64,000 nt of DNA, from NCBI GenBank assembly GCA_002103105.1, contig DAAY01000008.1:1-64000 (forward strand), given 5' to 3'. Position numbers and translations under genes: made by a program. The notes below the pieces were generated by a model, which did not search any database, had not been told where the DNA came from, and saw only the letters and a list, made by a program, of their open reading frames with translations. Each line of letters starts with the position of its first letter. Positions within the stretch are counted from its first letter, which is position 1. This document shows positions 35,120 to 44,207 of the stretch, one piece after another. Source of the stretch: Candidatus Gastranaerophilales bacterium HUM_1 (GTDB taxonomy: Bacteria > Cyanobacteriota > Vampirovibrionia > Gastranaerophilales > Gastranaerophilaceae).

Positions 35120-36631
35120 TTAAAAAGTACTTTTGAATGAATTCAACCCTTCAATCAAAGTTTTCTTGTCTTCATCAGACAATGCAGAACCAGCGTTCAA
35201 TCTTTGAGCTAATTCAGAGTAATTTGCATTAAAGTAAACAAACCATTCCTTTTTGAATTTAGAAATCTTAGGATTTTCAACATCATCCAAAATTCCTTCA
35301 TTTGCAGCAAACAAGATTGAAACTTGTTCCGCAACACTCAACGGATTGTATTGAGGTTGTTTCAAGACTTCTGTCAACTTTTGACCTCTTAACAATTGTT
35401 TTTTTGTTGAAGCATCCAAATCAGATGCGAATTGAGCAAACGCTTCCAATTCTCTAAACTGAGCCAAATCCAAACGAAGTTTACCAGCAACTTGCTTAAT
35501 CCCTTTAGTTTGAGCAGCACCACCAACACGAGATACTGAAATACCTGCGTTGATAGCGGGTCTAATACCTGCGTTGAATGAATTACTTTCCAAGAAAATT
35601 TGACCATCTGTAATTGAAATTACGTTTGTTGGAATGTATGCTGAAACATCACCTGCTTGAGTTTCGATAATAGGCAATGCAGTGATACTTCCGCCGCCAA
35701 GTTCATCATTCAATTTTACAGCTCTTTCCAAAAGTCTAGAGTGTAAATAGAATACATCCCCTGGGTAAGCTTCACGTCCTGGTGGTCTTTTTAAAAGCAA
35801 ACTCATTGCACGATAAGCTTGAGCGTGTTTAGACAAATCATCATAAACAATCAAAACTGCTTTTCCCTGTTCCATAAATTCTTCACCAATTGCAACACCT
35901 GCAAATGGAGCGATATATTGTAATGGAGCAGATTCATTAGCTGTTGAAGAAACAATAATTGTATAAGACATTGCACCGTGTTCTTCTAAAGTTTTAGCTA
36001 GTTGAGCTACTGTTGAAGCTTTTTGACCAATCGCAACATAAATACAAATTACATCCTTACCTTTTTGGTTGATAATTGTATCAATTGCAATTGCAGTTTT
36101 ACCAGTTTGACGGTCGCCAATAATCAATTCTCTTTGCCCTCTACCAATTGGAGTCAAAGCATCAATTGCAGTTAACCCTGTTTGCAAAGGTTCATAAACT
36201 GAACGTCTTGCAACAATACCAGGAGCAACTCTTTCGATTGGTCTTGTTTTTGAATAAGGATATTCACCCTTACCATCTAAAGGTTTTCCTGTTGGATCAA
36301 CAATTCTTCCGATTAAACCTTCCCCAACTGGAACAGATGCAATTCTTCCAGTTGTTTTAACAGTTGTACCTTCTTTGATATTTGTATATTCACCCAAAAT
36401 AACGATACCGACATTATCTTCTTCAAGGTTCATTGCAATACCCAAAGTATCATTTCCATCTTCAAACGTTACAAGCTCATTTGCCATTACATTACGTAGC
36501 CCGTAAACTCTGGCAATACCATCACCAACTTCTAAAACGGAGCCAGTATTTGACACTTCTGTTTGAAGTTCATAGTTATCGATTTTACTTTTTATAATCG
36601 AACTTATTTCATCAGGTTGTATTAATGCCAT
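35120..36631 (-). CDS. atpA: ATP synthase alpha subunit
   Basis: Non-catalytic nucleotide-binding F1 subunit, 503 residues. Walker A GDRQTGKTAIA (about 169-179), Walker B region VLIVYDDLSKHAQAYR, and the arginine-finger region SRVGGAAQTKGIKQ. Twelve bases separate it from atpH. Typical length for the family. Confidence 0.98.
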   Translation of the reverse strand: MALIQPDEISSIIKSKIDNYELQTEVSNTGSVLEVGDGIARVYGLRNVMANELVTFEDGNDTLGIAMNLEEDNVGIVILGEYTNIKEGTTVKTTGRIASVPVGEGLIGRIVDPTGKPLDGKGEYPYSKTRPIERVAPGIVARRSVYEPLQTGLTAIDALTPIGRGQRELIIGDRQTGKTAIAIDTIINQKGKDVICIYVAIGQKASTVAQLAKTLEEHGAMSYTIIVSSTANESAPLQYIAPFAGVAIGEEFMEQGKAVLIVYDDLSKHAQAYRAMSLLLKRPPGREAYPGDVFYLHSRLLERAVKLNDELGGGSITALPIIETQAGDVSAYIPTNVISITDGQIFLESNSFNAGIRPAINAGISVSRVGGAAQTKGIKQVAGKLRLDLAQFRELEAFAQFASDLDASTKKQLLRGQKLTEVLKQPQYNPLSVAEQVSILFAANEGILDDVENPKISKFKKEWFVYFNANYSELAQRLNAGSALSDEDKKTLIEGLNSFKSTF

Positions 36632-36642
36632 AATTTCCCCTT

Positions 36643-37188
36643 CTACCTTGATATACTCTTACTTAAACTTTCTATTTTAGTGCGGACACTCGTATCAATC
36701 ACATAATCATCAAATTTAAACAGTAGCCCCGCAATAATACTTTCATCAACACTCCAAGATGGAGTTATTTCACAATTTAATTTATGTTCCAATTTGAATA
36801 ATATATTTGTTTTGTCTTCAAAAGACAATTTCACAGCTGAAACAACTTCAACAGATTTTTTATTCAAATTTTTATCAAACATTTCGCAATAAGCATAGTA
36901 AATTGACTCTAATTCGTCAAATCTATTTTTTTCGATTAACAATTTTAACAAATTCAAAATTTTGGAATCTACACGAGAAGAAAAGATTTCATCTAAAACT
37001 GACACTTTATCTTCATTTTTAATAGTCGGATTACCTATAACTTTTTGCAAATCACAAGAAGATTTCAATACGCTCAAAACTTCACCTAATTGTTGATGAA
37101 ATTTATCCAATGAATTAGATTCCATCGCAACATCAATCAGCGACTTCGCATAAATTTTTGAAATTGTAGATATAATTTTTTCTGTCAT
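36643..37188 (-). CDS. atpH: ATP synthase delta subunit
   Basis: Peripheral-stalk subunit joining the b dimer to the top of F1 (OSCP homologue). 181 residues: N-terminal helical domain (ISKIYAKSLIDVAMES), middle KVIGNPTIKNEDKVSVLDEIF, and C-terminal part ITPSWSVDESIIAGLLFKFDDYVIDTSVRTKIESL. The start overlaps the atpF stop by one base. Confidence 0.92.
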   Translation of the reverse strand: MTEKIISTISKIYAKSLIDVAMESNSLDKFHQQLGEVLSVLKSSCDLQKVIGNPTIKNEDKVSVLDEIFSSRVDSKILNLLKLLIEKNRFDELESIYYAYCEMFDKNLNKKSVEVVSAVKLSFEDKTNILFKLEHKLNCEITPSWSVDESIIAGLLFKFDDYVIDTSVRTKIESLSKSISR

Positions 37189-37688
37189 TATAAATTTACC
37201 TTATCTAATTCGTCCAAACTTTCTTGAATAAATTGTCTATGCAAGTCAGAGTTTTCAGACAGCATCCTTTTGATATTTTTTTCAGCCATCAAAATAGATT
37301 CTTCAATCGTTTTCTTTTGTAAAGCATTTGAGATTTTCTTTTCTTCAATTGACATTACTCGAGAAACACTATTTTTAATATTTGAAATTTCCTCAGAAGA
37401 AGAATTTTCAATTTGTTTTTTGAAAACATCCGCCTTTACTTTTGCTTCTTTTTCTAAGTTTTCAATATCAGTTGGAAGTTTTTCTATCTCTGCCTTAGAT
37501 TTTTCTAGTTTTGTTATTGATTCAGACTTAGCATCATCAGACTTTTTGATAATACCTGCAACATTTGATATTGAAGTATCCATTGAAGCTTTTAAATTCA
37601 TCTTTATTACAATTACAGCAAGGATACCCAACATTATTATAAAGTTGATAGTATTTGATTCTGCTAATTTTTTTAATAATTCCATCAT
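37188..37688 (-). CDS. atpF: ATP synthase b subunit (second b-type gene)
   Basis: Membrane-anchored stator stalk. 166 residues: one N-terminal helix (TINFIIMLGILAVIVI, about 13-28) then a long charged alpha-helix with heptad pattern (KSESITKLEKSKAEIEKL...). Placed after the b'-type gene and before delta, as in cyanobacteria. Divergent in sequence; it is identified by size, topology and gene order. Confidence 0.85.
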   Translation of the reverse strand: MMELLKKLAESNTINFIIMLGILAVIVIKMNLKASMDTSISNVAGIIKKSDDAKSESITKLEKSKAEIEKLPTDIENLEKEAKVKADVFKKQIENSSSEEISNIKNSVSRVMSIEEKKISNALQKKTIEESILMAEKNIKRMLSENSDLHRQFIQESLDELDKVNL

Positions 37689-37690
37689 AA

Positions 37691-38131
37691 CTATTTATTC
37701 ACCGCCAAGTCCTTACTCATAAATTTTGAAGTAATAGAAGATGCTAAATCTGTTACAACACTAGATTTCAAAACACCTTCCAATGCTTCACTTTCTCTTA
37801 CTAAAGAGTCTTTTTTTAATTGAATTTCATTTTTTACTTCAGTTCTTGCATCTTGAACATTCTTAGAAGCAAGTCCTTGAGCATTCTCAACAACATTTTT
37901 TATTTCTGTTCTACATTCGTTTTGAGTTTGTTGGATTGTTTCAGCTTTTTTGATATCAAGTTTTTCAGCTTGTTCAGAAAATTCTTTTGCTTCATCATAA
38001 TTAGAATTTATATATTCGTCCCTTTTTCGCATAATATTCAAAATTGGACGATAGAAAATAGCATTCATAATCATAATGAATACAACAAAACTCAACATTG
38101 CAACTAAAAATGTAGCATTAAATTCAATCAT
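37691..38131 (-). CDS. atpF2: ATP synthase b' subunit
   Basis: 146 residues, with an N-terminal membrane helix (FLVAMLSFVVFIMIMNAIFYRP, about 8-29) including the common FYRPI turn, then a long coiled helix (KRDEYINSNYDEAKEFSEQAEKL...). The presence of two different b-type genes (b and b') right after the c gene is characteristic of cyanobacteria, plastids and some phototrophic bacteria, and is one of the best clues to the lineage. In cyanobacterial naming this is atpG. Confidence 0.88.
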   Translation of the reverse strand: MIEFNATFLVAMLSFVVFIMIMNAIFYRPILNIMRKRDEYINSNYDEAKEFSEQAEKLDIKKAETIQQTQNECRTEIKNVVENAQGLASKNVQDARTEVKNEIQLKKDSLVRESEALEGVLKSSVVTDLASSITSKFMSKDLAVNK

Positions 38132-38153
38132 TTCGGCTCTTCCTTAACTAAAA

Positions 38154-38393
38154 CTATTTAGAGAATAACAACATAATTGCAATAAACAATGCATAAATAG
38201 CAGTTGCTTCTGCTAAACCAGCACCAATAATGAAGTTTTTGAATGCTTCAGCTTTAATTTCTGGTTGACGAGCAATTGCATCCAAAACACCTTTTGTAGC
38301 AATACCTAAACCTAAACCTCCACCAATTGCACCAAAACCAATTGCAATACCTGCACCTAATTTTGCTAAATCTAAAGTTTGTTCTACTGCCAT
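38154..38393 (-). CDS. atpE: ATP synthase c subunit
   Basis: Rotor-ring proteolipid, 79 residues, two helices joined by the polar loop IARQPEIK. The ion-binding Glu lies in GAGLAEATAIYALFIA. The Gln of sodium-binding rings (in GxGxGQG) is Leu here (GGGLGLG), and the residue after Glu is Ala rather than Ser, so a proton rather than sodium ring is likely (inference). AAAGGAG precedes the start. Confidence 0.96.
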   Translation of the reverse strand: MAVEQTLDLAKLGAGIAIGFGAIGGGLGLGIATKGVLDAIARQPEIKAEAFKNFIIGAGLAEATAIYALFIAIMLLFSK

Positions 38394-38428
38394 ATTTTTC
38401 TCCTTTATCTATTAAAATTATAATCTCG

Positions 38429-39118
38429 TTATTCTTCTTGAACCGCCATTGAAATATAAGTTGTGGATAATAGTGTGAATACAAGAGCTTGAATCAACGC
38501 TACAAACAACTCAAATAACATAAACGGTAACGGTAAAACAATTGCAAACAAACTAATGAATGTTGCAACCAACATTTCGCCAGCCAAAATATTGGCAAAA
38601 AGTCGAAGAGCCAATGAAAACGGTCTTACAAACAATTCCAAGGTGTCAACAAGAGTAATGATAATTCCATCAATACTGAAACCCTTGAAAAAGAATCTGA
38701 ATCCATTTTTCTTAACTCCGTAAAATATATAATAAATAGAAACAACAATTGCCATTGCTGCTGTCATATTTATATCATTATTAGGAGAAGCCAATTCGCC
38801 ATTCGCAAGATGAATCAACTTCAATGGTAATTGACCAACTAAATTTGCAGTCAAAATAAACATAAATAATGTCAAAATTATAGCTATGTGTTTTTGAGCA
38901 TTTTCATTACCCATACTTGCTTTAGAAATATCATTAAAATATTTAATGATTCCCTCGCCAACAAGTTGCAATTTTCCTGGAACCATATTCAAATTTCTTG
39001 TCGTCAATAAAGCAAGGATAATTAGCAACAACATAGTAAACCACATTGTCAAAATGGTATCCATATTAAATGATACTCCATGCCCAAATATGCTAGCTGT
39101 GTAAACCCAATGTTCCAT
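38429..39118 (-). CDS. atpB: ATP synthase a subunit
   Basis: Membrane half-channel of Fo, 229 residues. The conserved stretch LELFVRPFSLALRLFANILAGEML contains the essential Arg, and LFVALIQALVFTLLSTTYI is the final helix. I start at ATG 39118 (MEHWVY), since GAAGGGAG stands six bases upstream; the longer start at 39136 is inside the leader. First gene of the seven-gene atp operon a-c-b'-b-delta-alpha-gamma. An atpI gene is not seen upstream. Confidence 0.95.
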   Translation of the reverse strand: MEHWVYTASIFGHGVSFNMDTILTMWFTMLLLIILALLTTRNLNMVPGKLQLVGEGIIKYFNDISKASMGNENAQKHIAIILTLFMFILTANLVGQLPLKLIHLANGELASPNNDINMTAAMAIVVSIYYIFYGVKKNGFRFFFKGFSIDGIIITLVDTLELFVRPFSLALRLFANILAGEMLVATFISLFAIVLPLPFMLFELFVALIQALVFTLLSTTYISMAVQEE

Positions 39119-39222
39119 TTTTCTCCCTTCGCACATAACATGTTACCACTGAAAAAAAATTTCGCAATCAAATTTTTGTTTGTTATATAATAGAGGCATA
39201 ATATATATGGTCAGGAGTTTAG

Positions 39223-39948
39223 ATGGTTAAGGTTATCCAATTAGAGGAAGTAGATTCTACAAACAGTTATGGGAAAAAGCACATAGACGAGTTTGGAGAT
39301 AAAACAGCGATAATCACAAAAAAACAAACCTCTGGAAGAGGGCGTTTAAATAGATCTTGGGTCGATTTAGGGGAAGAAAATTTATTCTTATCAATTATTC
39401 TTAAACCATCCGAAACCTTTAATGAGATATACCCAAACCTCACACAATACCTATCTGTCACACTGTGCAAAGTTATTGAATCATATGGGATTCAAACTCA
39501 AATTAAATGGCCTAATGATGTACTAATTGACGGTAAAAAAATTGCAGGAATTTTATCAGAAACAGTTATGCAAGGTCAAAAACTTAAAGGAATAGTTTTA
39601 GGAGTAGGAGTAAATCTAAATTCAAACCAAGAAAAAATTGATGCAATTCCAAATAAAATTGCAACAAGTCTAAATATTGAAACTCAAAAAGCTATCGATT
39701 TGAAAGAATTTTTAAATAAATTATTAACAGAATTTTTTGAACATTATGACGAATTTTTACAAAGTGGATTTTTACAAATTAAAGATGATTATATAAAAAG
39801 AAACTGCTTTTTAGGGAAAGAGCTAAAAGTCCAAGTATTTAATCACATGGAATCTGGACTAGCAAAAGCTGTAAACGATTTAGGAGAACTTGTTTTAGAA
39901 GACAATAATAAGAGAGAAATAGTACTTACAATAGGAGATATTATATGA
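39223..39948 (+). CDS. birA: Biotin-protein ligase BirA
   Basis: Attaches biotin to the biotinyl lysine of carboxylases and decarboxylases. 241 residues with no N-terminal HTH, so it is the ligase-only type: VDSTNSYGK, KKQTSGRGRLNRSWV (biotinyl-AMP loop), KWPNDVLIDGKKIAGIL, VLGVGVNLN. A C-terminal SH3-like part (about 190-241) is present. It overlaps oadG by four bases (ATGA), placing it in the same operon as its probable target OadA, which carries the biotinyl domain. Confidence 0.95.
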   Translation: MVKVIQLEEVDSTNSYGKKHIDEFGDKTAIITKKQTSGRGRLNRSWVDLGEENLFLSIILKPSETFNEIYPNLTQYLSVTLCKVIESYGIQTQIKWPNDVLIDGKKIAGILSETVMQGQKLKGIVLGVGVNLNSNQEKIDAIPNKIATSLNIETQKAIDLKEFLNKLLTEFFEHYDEFLQSGFLQIKDDYIKRNCFLGKELKVQVFNHMESGLAKAVNDLGELVLEDNNKREIVLTIGDII

Positions 39949-40175
39949 ACAATTTAGAAAACGGATTAATTCTTCTTGTTATGGGCATGGGGTTCGTGCT
40001 TATATTTTTGACTATTATGATTATTTCAATGGGAATAATGTCAAAAATTGTGGGATATTTAAACAAAATATTTCCAGAAGCAGTAGAAGAAGTTAAAACA
40101 ACTGCCAAAAAAGTTGCAGGAGGAATGGAAGAAGTAGCACTTGCAATTGCAGCAGTAATGGCAAAAAGAAATTAG
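39945..40175 (+). CDS. oadG: Sodium-pump decarboxylase gamma subunit (OadG-like)
   Basis: 76 residues: one N-terminal helix (GLILLVMGMGFVLIFLTIMII, about 6-26), a basic/charged middle and a short Ala-rich tail. Size and position between birA and oadA match OadG/MmdD, which assembles the membrane complex. Family sequences are variable; the call rests on topology and context. Confidence 0.8.
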   Translation: MNNLENGLILLVMGMGFVLIFLTIMIISMGIMSKIVGYLNKIFPEAVEEVKTTAKKVAGGMEEVALAIAAVMAKRN

Positions 40176-40199
40176 TATTTAGAGAAAGGATATAAATTT

Positions 40200-41990
40200 A
40201 TGGGGAAAAAACTTATCAAACTAATGGATACCTCATTTAGAGATGGTTTCCAATCTGTTTATGGAGCAAGAGTATTTGTTGACGATTTTATTCCTGCATT
40301 AAAATCAGCAGTTGAAGCAGGTATTAGACATTTTGAAGTTGCAGGCGGAGCAAGATTCCAATCTCCAATTTTCTATTGCAACGAAAATGCATTTGAAACA
40401 ATGGACAAAATTAGAGCAGCAGTAGGACCTGATATTAACCTTCAATCTCTTTCAAGAGGAGTTAATGTTGTTGGTCTTGATTCACAACCTAGAGATGTTA
40501 TTGATTTACACGCAAAAATGTTCAAAAAACACGGTGTTACAACTGTTAGAAACTTTGATGCATTAAATGATGTAAACAATTTATTATATTCAAGCCAATG
40601 TATAAAAAAACATGGTCTAAAACATGAAGTTACAATTACAATGATGGAATTACCTATCGGATGTACAGGAGCTCACGACGTTGAATTCTATGAAAGAGTT
40701 TTACGTTCTATCCTAGATGCTGGTATTGAATTTGATTCTCTAGCTTTCAAAGATGCATCTGGAACATCTGCACCTCGCAAGGTCTTTGAAACAATCAAGA
40801 GAACTCGTGAAATTTTAGGTGCGGATGCAGATATTAGATTCCACTCTCACGAAACAGCAGGTACTGGTTTATCAGCGTATCTTGCAGCTTTAGAAGGCGG
40901 AGCTAATTGTATCGACTTATCAATGAAACCAGTTTCTGGCGGAACAGCTCAACCAGACATCGTTTCTATGTGGCATGCACTTAAAGGTACTGAGTATGAT
41001 TTAGACATTGATGTTGAAAAAATCTTAAAAACAGAAGAAATCTTTAAAGAATGTATGAAAGATTACTTCTTACCACCAGAAGCTCTTGCAGTTAATCCAA
41101 TGATTATTTCATCTCCACTTCCAGGAGGGGCTTTAACAGCAAATACTCAAATGCTTAGAGATAACAACTTGATGGATAAATTCCCAGAAATCGTATCTGC
41201 GATGAAAGAAGTTGTTGAAAAAGGTGGTTTTGGAACATCTGTAACTCCAGTATCTCAATTCTATTTCCAACAAGCATTTAACAATGTAATGTTTGGGAAA
41301 TGGAAAAAGATTGCTGAAGGTTACGGTAAAATGGTTCTTGGGTATTTTGGGAAAACTCCTTGTACTCCAGACCCTGAAGTTGTAAAAATAGCTGAAGAAC
41401 AACTAGGTCTTCAACCTACAACTGAAACAGTAGTAGATTTGAATGACAAAGATCCAAATAAAGGTCTTGAAGTTGCAAAGAAAAGACTTGAAGATGCGAA
41501 CTTACCAGTTAATGATGAAAACTTGTTCATCTCAGCAGCTTGTAAAGAAAAAGGTATTTTATTCTTACAAGGAAAAGGAACAATTGGAGTTCGTAAAAAT
41601 GAACCAGCTAAAGAAGCTCCATCAACAACAAGTTCTGATTCAAATGAATACACTGTTACTATTAATGGTAAAAAATATGCTATTGCTCTTGATGGAAATA
41701 AAGCAAAAGTTAACGGAAAAGATTACGATTTTAGCGTAAAAGAAGGTATTGAAGCAAAAGGAACTTCATCTGGCGAAGGAACTCCAGTTAAAGCAGCTCT
41801 TCCAGGAAACGTTTTAAAAGTTTTAGTTTCTGAAGGAGATACAATTGAAGAAGGTGACGTTATTGCAGTCGTAGAAGCAATGAAAATGGAAACTGAAATC
41901 AAATCTCCTGCTTCTGGAACAATCCAATCAGTTGAAATTGAAGTAGGCAATAAAGTTCAAACTGGTCAAGTGTTGGTAACTATCGGATAG
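40200..41990 (+). CDS. oadA: Oxaloacetate decarboxylase alpha subunit with biotinyl domain
   Basis: 596 residues. Carboxyltransferase TIM barrel (about 1-290: MDTSFRDGFQSV, catalytic Lys in LAFKDASGTS, metal HxH in RFHSHETAGTG), PYC_OADA domain (about 300-440), a linker, and a C-terminal biotinyl domain (about 525-596) with biotin Lys 562 in VEAMKMET. It takes CO2 from oxaloacetate to biotin; OadB then decarboxylates it and pumps Na+. A residual possibility is a PycB-type pyruvate carboxylase subunit, but oadG and the beta subunit alongside make the Na+ pump much more likely. Confidence 0.93.
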   Translation: MGKKLIKLMDTSFRDGFQSVYGARVFVDDFIPALKSAVEAGIRHFEVAGGARFQSPIFYCNENAFETMDKIRAAVGPDINLQSLSRGVNVVGLDSQPRDVIDLHAKMFKKHGVTTVRNFDALNDVNNLLYSSQCIKKHGLKHEVTITMMELPIGCTGAHDVEFYERVLRSILDAGIEFDSLAFKDASGTSAPRKVFETIKRTREILGADADIRFHSHETAGTGLSAYLAALEGGANCIDLSMKPVSGGTAQPDIVSMWHALKGTEYDLDIDVEKILKTEEIFKECMKDYFLPPEALAVNPMIISSPLPGGALTANTQMLRDNNLMDKFPEIVSAMKEVVEKGGFGTSVTPVSQFYFQQAFNNVMFGKWKKIAEGYGKMVLGYFGKTPCTPDPEVVKIAEEQLGLQPTTETVVDLNDKDPNKGLEVAKKRLEDANLPVNDENLFISAACKEKGILFLQGKGTIGVRKNEPAKEAPSTTSSDSNEYTVTINGKKYAIALDGNKAKVNGKDYDFSVKEGIEAKGTSSGEGTPVKAALPGNVLKVLVSEGDTIEEGDVIAVVEAMKMETEIKSPASGTIQSVEIEVGNKVQTGQVLVTIG

Positions 41991-42000
41991 GAGGCTAAAA

Positions 42001-43206
42001 ATGATATTATCAGAAGGATTATTACAATTATGGCACTCCACAGGTATTTTCAATATGATTGAAAAAGCCGACCCGACAATTACAAGTGCATTTGAACAAT
42101 TTTTACACCAATTTGGACATCCCATAATGATTTTGATTTGTCTATTCTTACTATGGCTTGGAATCAAAAAACAATTTGAACCATTACTTTTAGTTCCTAT
42201 TGCTTTCGGTGGGTTATTATCAAATATTCCTCTTGCAGGAATTGCAGAACCAAATGGATTTTTAGGCATTGTTTACGAATTTGGTATCCATAAAGGATTA
42301 TTCCCATTAATTATCTTTATGGGTGTCGGTGCAATGACAGACTTTGGTCCACTAATTGCAAACCCTAAAACAGCTCTTTTAGGAGGGGCAGCTCAATTCG
42401 GAATTTTCGGAGCATTATTACTGGCTCTATGTTGTTTTGGATTTACACTTCCTCAATCTGGAGCAATCGGTATTATTGGGGGTGCAGATGGTCCAACATC
42501 AATTTTCGTAACTTCAAAACTTGCGCCAGAATTATTAGGAGCAATCGCAGTTGCTGCATATTCTTATATGGCATTGGTTCCAGTAATTCAACCTCCTATT
42601 ATGAAATTATTGACATCTAAAAAAGAACGTCAAATTCAAATGGAACAACTAAGACCAGTAAGCAAAAGAGAAAAAATTGTTTTCCCTCTTGTTGTACTTG
42701 GCTTGTGTATAATTTTCTTACCTGATGCTTGCCCTCTTGTTGGTATGCTAACTTTCGGCAACTTATGTAAAGAATGCGGTGTTGTTGACAGATTGTCAGA
42801 TACAATGCAAAATGCTCTAATTAACATCGTAACTATTTTCTTAGGCTTGTCAGTTGGGTCAAAACTTTCAGCTGAACAATTCTTGACAGTTCAAACATTG
42901 TTCATCTTGATTCTAGGTGTTGTTGCATTCTCATTTGCAACAGCAGGCGGAGTAATTATGGCAAAACTTATGAACTTATTTGAAATAATGGCAGCAAAAA
43001 TGTCTGGAAGAGAACCAAAATTAATCAACCCACTAATTGGTTCTGCGGGAGTTTCAGCCGTTCCTATGGCTGCTAGAGTTTCAAACAAAGTAGGTCTTGA
43101 ATACAATCCTCAAAACTATTTGCTAATGCACGCAATGGGACCAAATGTTGCTGGGGTAATCGGTTCAGCCGTAGCAGCAGGGGTATTATTAGCACTTTGT
43201 CACTAA
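42001..43206 (+). CDS. oadB: Sodium-translocating decarboxylase beta subunit
   Basis: 401 residues and about ten membrane helices. The family signature GIIGGADGPTSIFVTSKLAPEL carries the Asp thought to bind Na+ and the carboxylate; further conserved parts are GVGAMTDFGPLIANP and NPLIGSAGVSAVPMAAR. Couples carboxybiotin decarboxylation to Na+ export. GGAGG lies just before the ATG (41990-42000). Last gene of birA-oadG-oadA-oadB. The Na+ gradient could drive the DAACS symporter at 59.4 kb (inference). Confidence 0.95.
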   Translation: MILSEGLLQLWHSTGIFNMIEKADPTITSAFEQFLHQFGHPIMILICLFLLWLGIKKQFEPLLLVPIAFGGLLSNIPLAGIAEPNGFLGIVYEFGIHKGLFPLIIFMGVGAMTDFGPLIANPKTALLGGAAQFGIFGALLLALCCFGFTLPQSGAIGIIGGADGPTSIFVTSKLAPELLGAIAVAAYSYMALVPVIQPPIMKLLTSKKERQIQMEQLRPVSKREKIVFPLVVLGLCIIFLPDACPLVGMLTFGNLCKECGVVDRLSDTMQNALINIVTIFLGLSVGSKLSAEQFLTVQTLFILILGVVAFSFATAGGVIMAKLMNLFEIMAAKMSGREPKLINPLIGSAGVSAVPMAARVSNKVGLEYNPQNYLLMHAMGPNVAGVIGSAVAAGVLLALCH

Positions 43207-43231
43207 TAACAACTAGTTTATAAAAATATAC

Positions 43232-43268
43232 AAGGATGTTCTAGTTTTACTAAAACATCCTTTTTTTT
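43232..43268 (+). terminator. Terminator of the birA-oadGAB operon
   Basis: 9-bp stem AAGGATGTT (43232-43240) / AACATCCTT (43254-43262) and then a long T-run. Confidence 0.85.
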
Positions 43269-43629
43269 AAACCTCAATATCAACAACAGAACCTAATCTG
43301 TCAACTATCGTTTTTTGAATATATCTAAATTCCCCCTTTGTTGCTCGTGGGTGAGATAGAGCATAAGCATTGATTTCATCTACTGCATTTTTAATTTCTG
43401 GATATTTTGCAGTAATTTTATCAGCTATTACTTTCAAATAATATCGATAACCTCTATTCCCAGCGGCTTTAAATGGCTTATCCCAAAAGGTATCAATTAT
43501 TGGTTTTAAATCCGCAACAGATTCACTTTCTGTCAACTTTAATGTTGCAGCTTCTAAAACTTTCACTGTTGAAACTTTTGCACCAAAATTTATTTGTGAG
43601 GGGATATTTGTATTATTTTGTATTTGCAT
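43267..43629 (-). CDS. Unknown small protein with N-terminal NFGAKV motif
   Basis: 119 (to 120) residues from ATG 43629: MQIQNNTNIPSQINFGAKVS, with F15-G-A-K18. The rest is helical and charged (LKPIIDTFWDKPFKAAGNRG, YRYYLKVIADKITAKYPEIK). No membrane segment or signal peptide. A longer frame to 43707 is open but overlaps the divergent gene at 43686; the N-terminal motif supports the shorter start. No strong ribosome binding site is visible. Shares its N-terminal motif with four other proteins here. Confidence 0.6.
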   Translation of the reverse strand: MQIQNNTNIPSQINFGAKVSTVKVLEAATLKLTESESVADLKPIIDTFWDKPFKAAGNRGYRYYLKVIADKITAKYPEIKNAVDEINAYALSHPRATKGEFRYIQKTIVDRLGSVVDIEV

Positions 43630-43685
43630 ATTATATTTAACTCTTGTGAAATTATTTTTTGCTATTTTTGTACTAAAATTTATAT

Positions 43686-44207
43686 ATGAAAAACAAAAGA
43701 GTTGCAATAATAAATTCTGAAAATAAAAAAATTATATCAGCCATTAAAGAGGTTTTAAAAGATAAGGCAGAAATTCTTGAAAAGGATGCCGACCTTACTA
43801 ATTATGACCTCATTGTTCTGACTGGTTATGAATCAAATTTTGAGAATAATTTTACAAATAATGAAGTGATAAATATTCATCCTTCATTACTTCCTGCTTT
43901 TAAGGAAGAAGATGCAATTACAAAATCATATCTTTCGGGAGTAAAAGTTAGCGGAGTAACAATCCACAAAGTTGAAAAAGAACATTTCTTTGGGAAAATT
44001 TTAGCCCAATATCCTGTTTTGATAGGACTTGAAACACACTTAGAAGAATTTAAAGACGACCTTGAAAAAGTGGGAGCGAGATTATATCCTCCCGTTATAG
44101 AATCAATTCTCAACGATTCAGTTTTCGATTTCCAAGATTTATTCAAAAATCCATGCAACCACACAAACGGAGGTTGCAACGGAAATTGCTCCTCATGCAA
44201 TCATTAA
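43686..44207 (+). CDS. PurN/formyltransferase-like protein, probably non-catalytic, with Cys-rich tail
   Basis: 173 residues. The formyltransferase fold is recognisable by EVINIHPSLLPAF (Asn-x-His retained, about residue 66) and GVKVSGVTIHKVEKE. In PurN the catalytic Asp sits in the stretch after that, usually LDGG or VDTG; here it reads HFFGK, so Asp is absent. The N-terminus lacks the PurN phosphate loop GNGSN. A C-terminal extension CNHTNGGCNGNCSSCNH holds four Cys and two His and could bind metal or an Fe-S cluster. Function unknown. -10 TAAAAT ends seven bases before the ATG (leaderless candidate). Confidence 0.65.
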   Translation: MKNKRVAIINSENKKIISAIKEVLKDKAEILEKDADLTNYDLIVLTGYESNFENNFTNNEVINIHPSLLPAFKEEDAITKSYLSGVKVSGVTIHKVEKEHFFGKILAQYPVLIGLETHLEEFKDDLEKVGARLYPPVIESILNDSVFDFQDLFKNPCNHTNGGCNGNCSSCNH

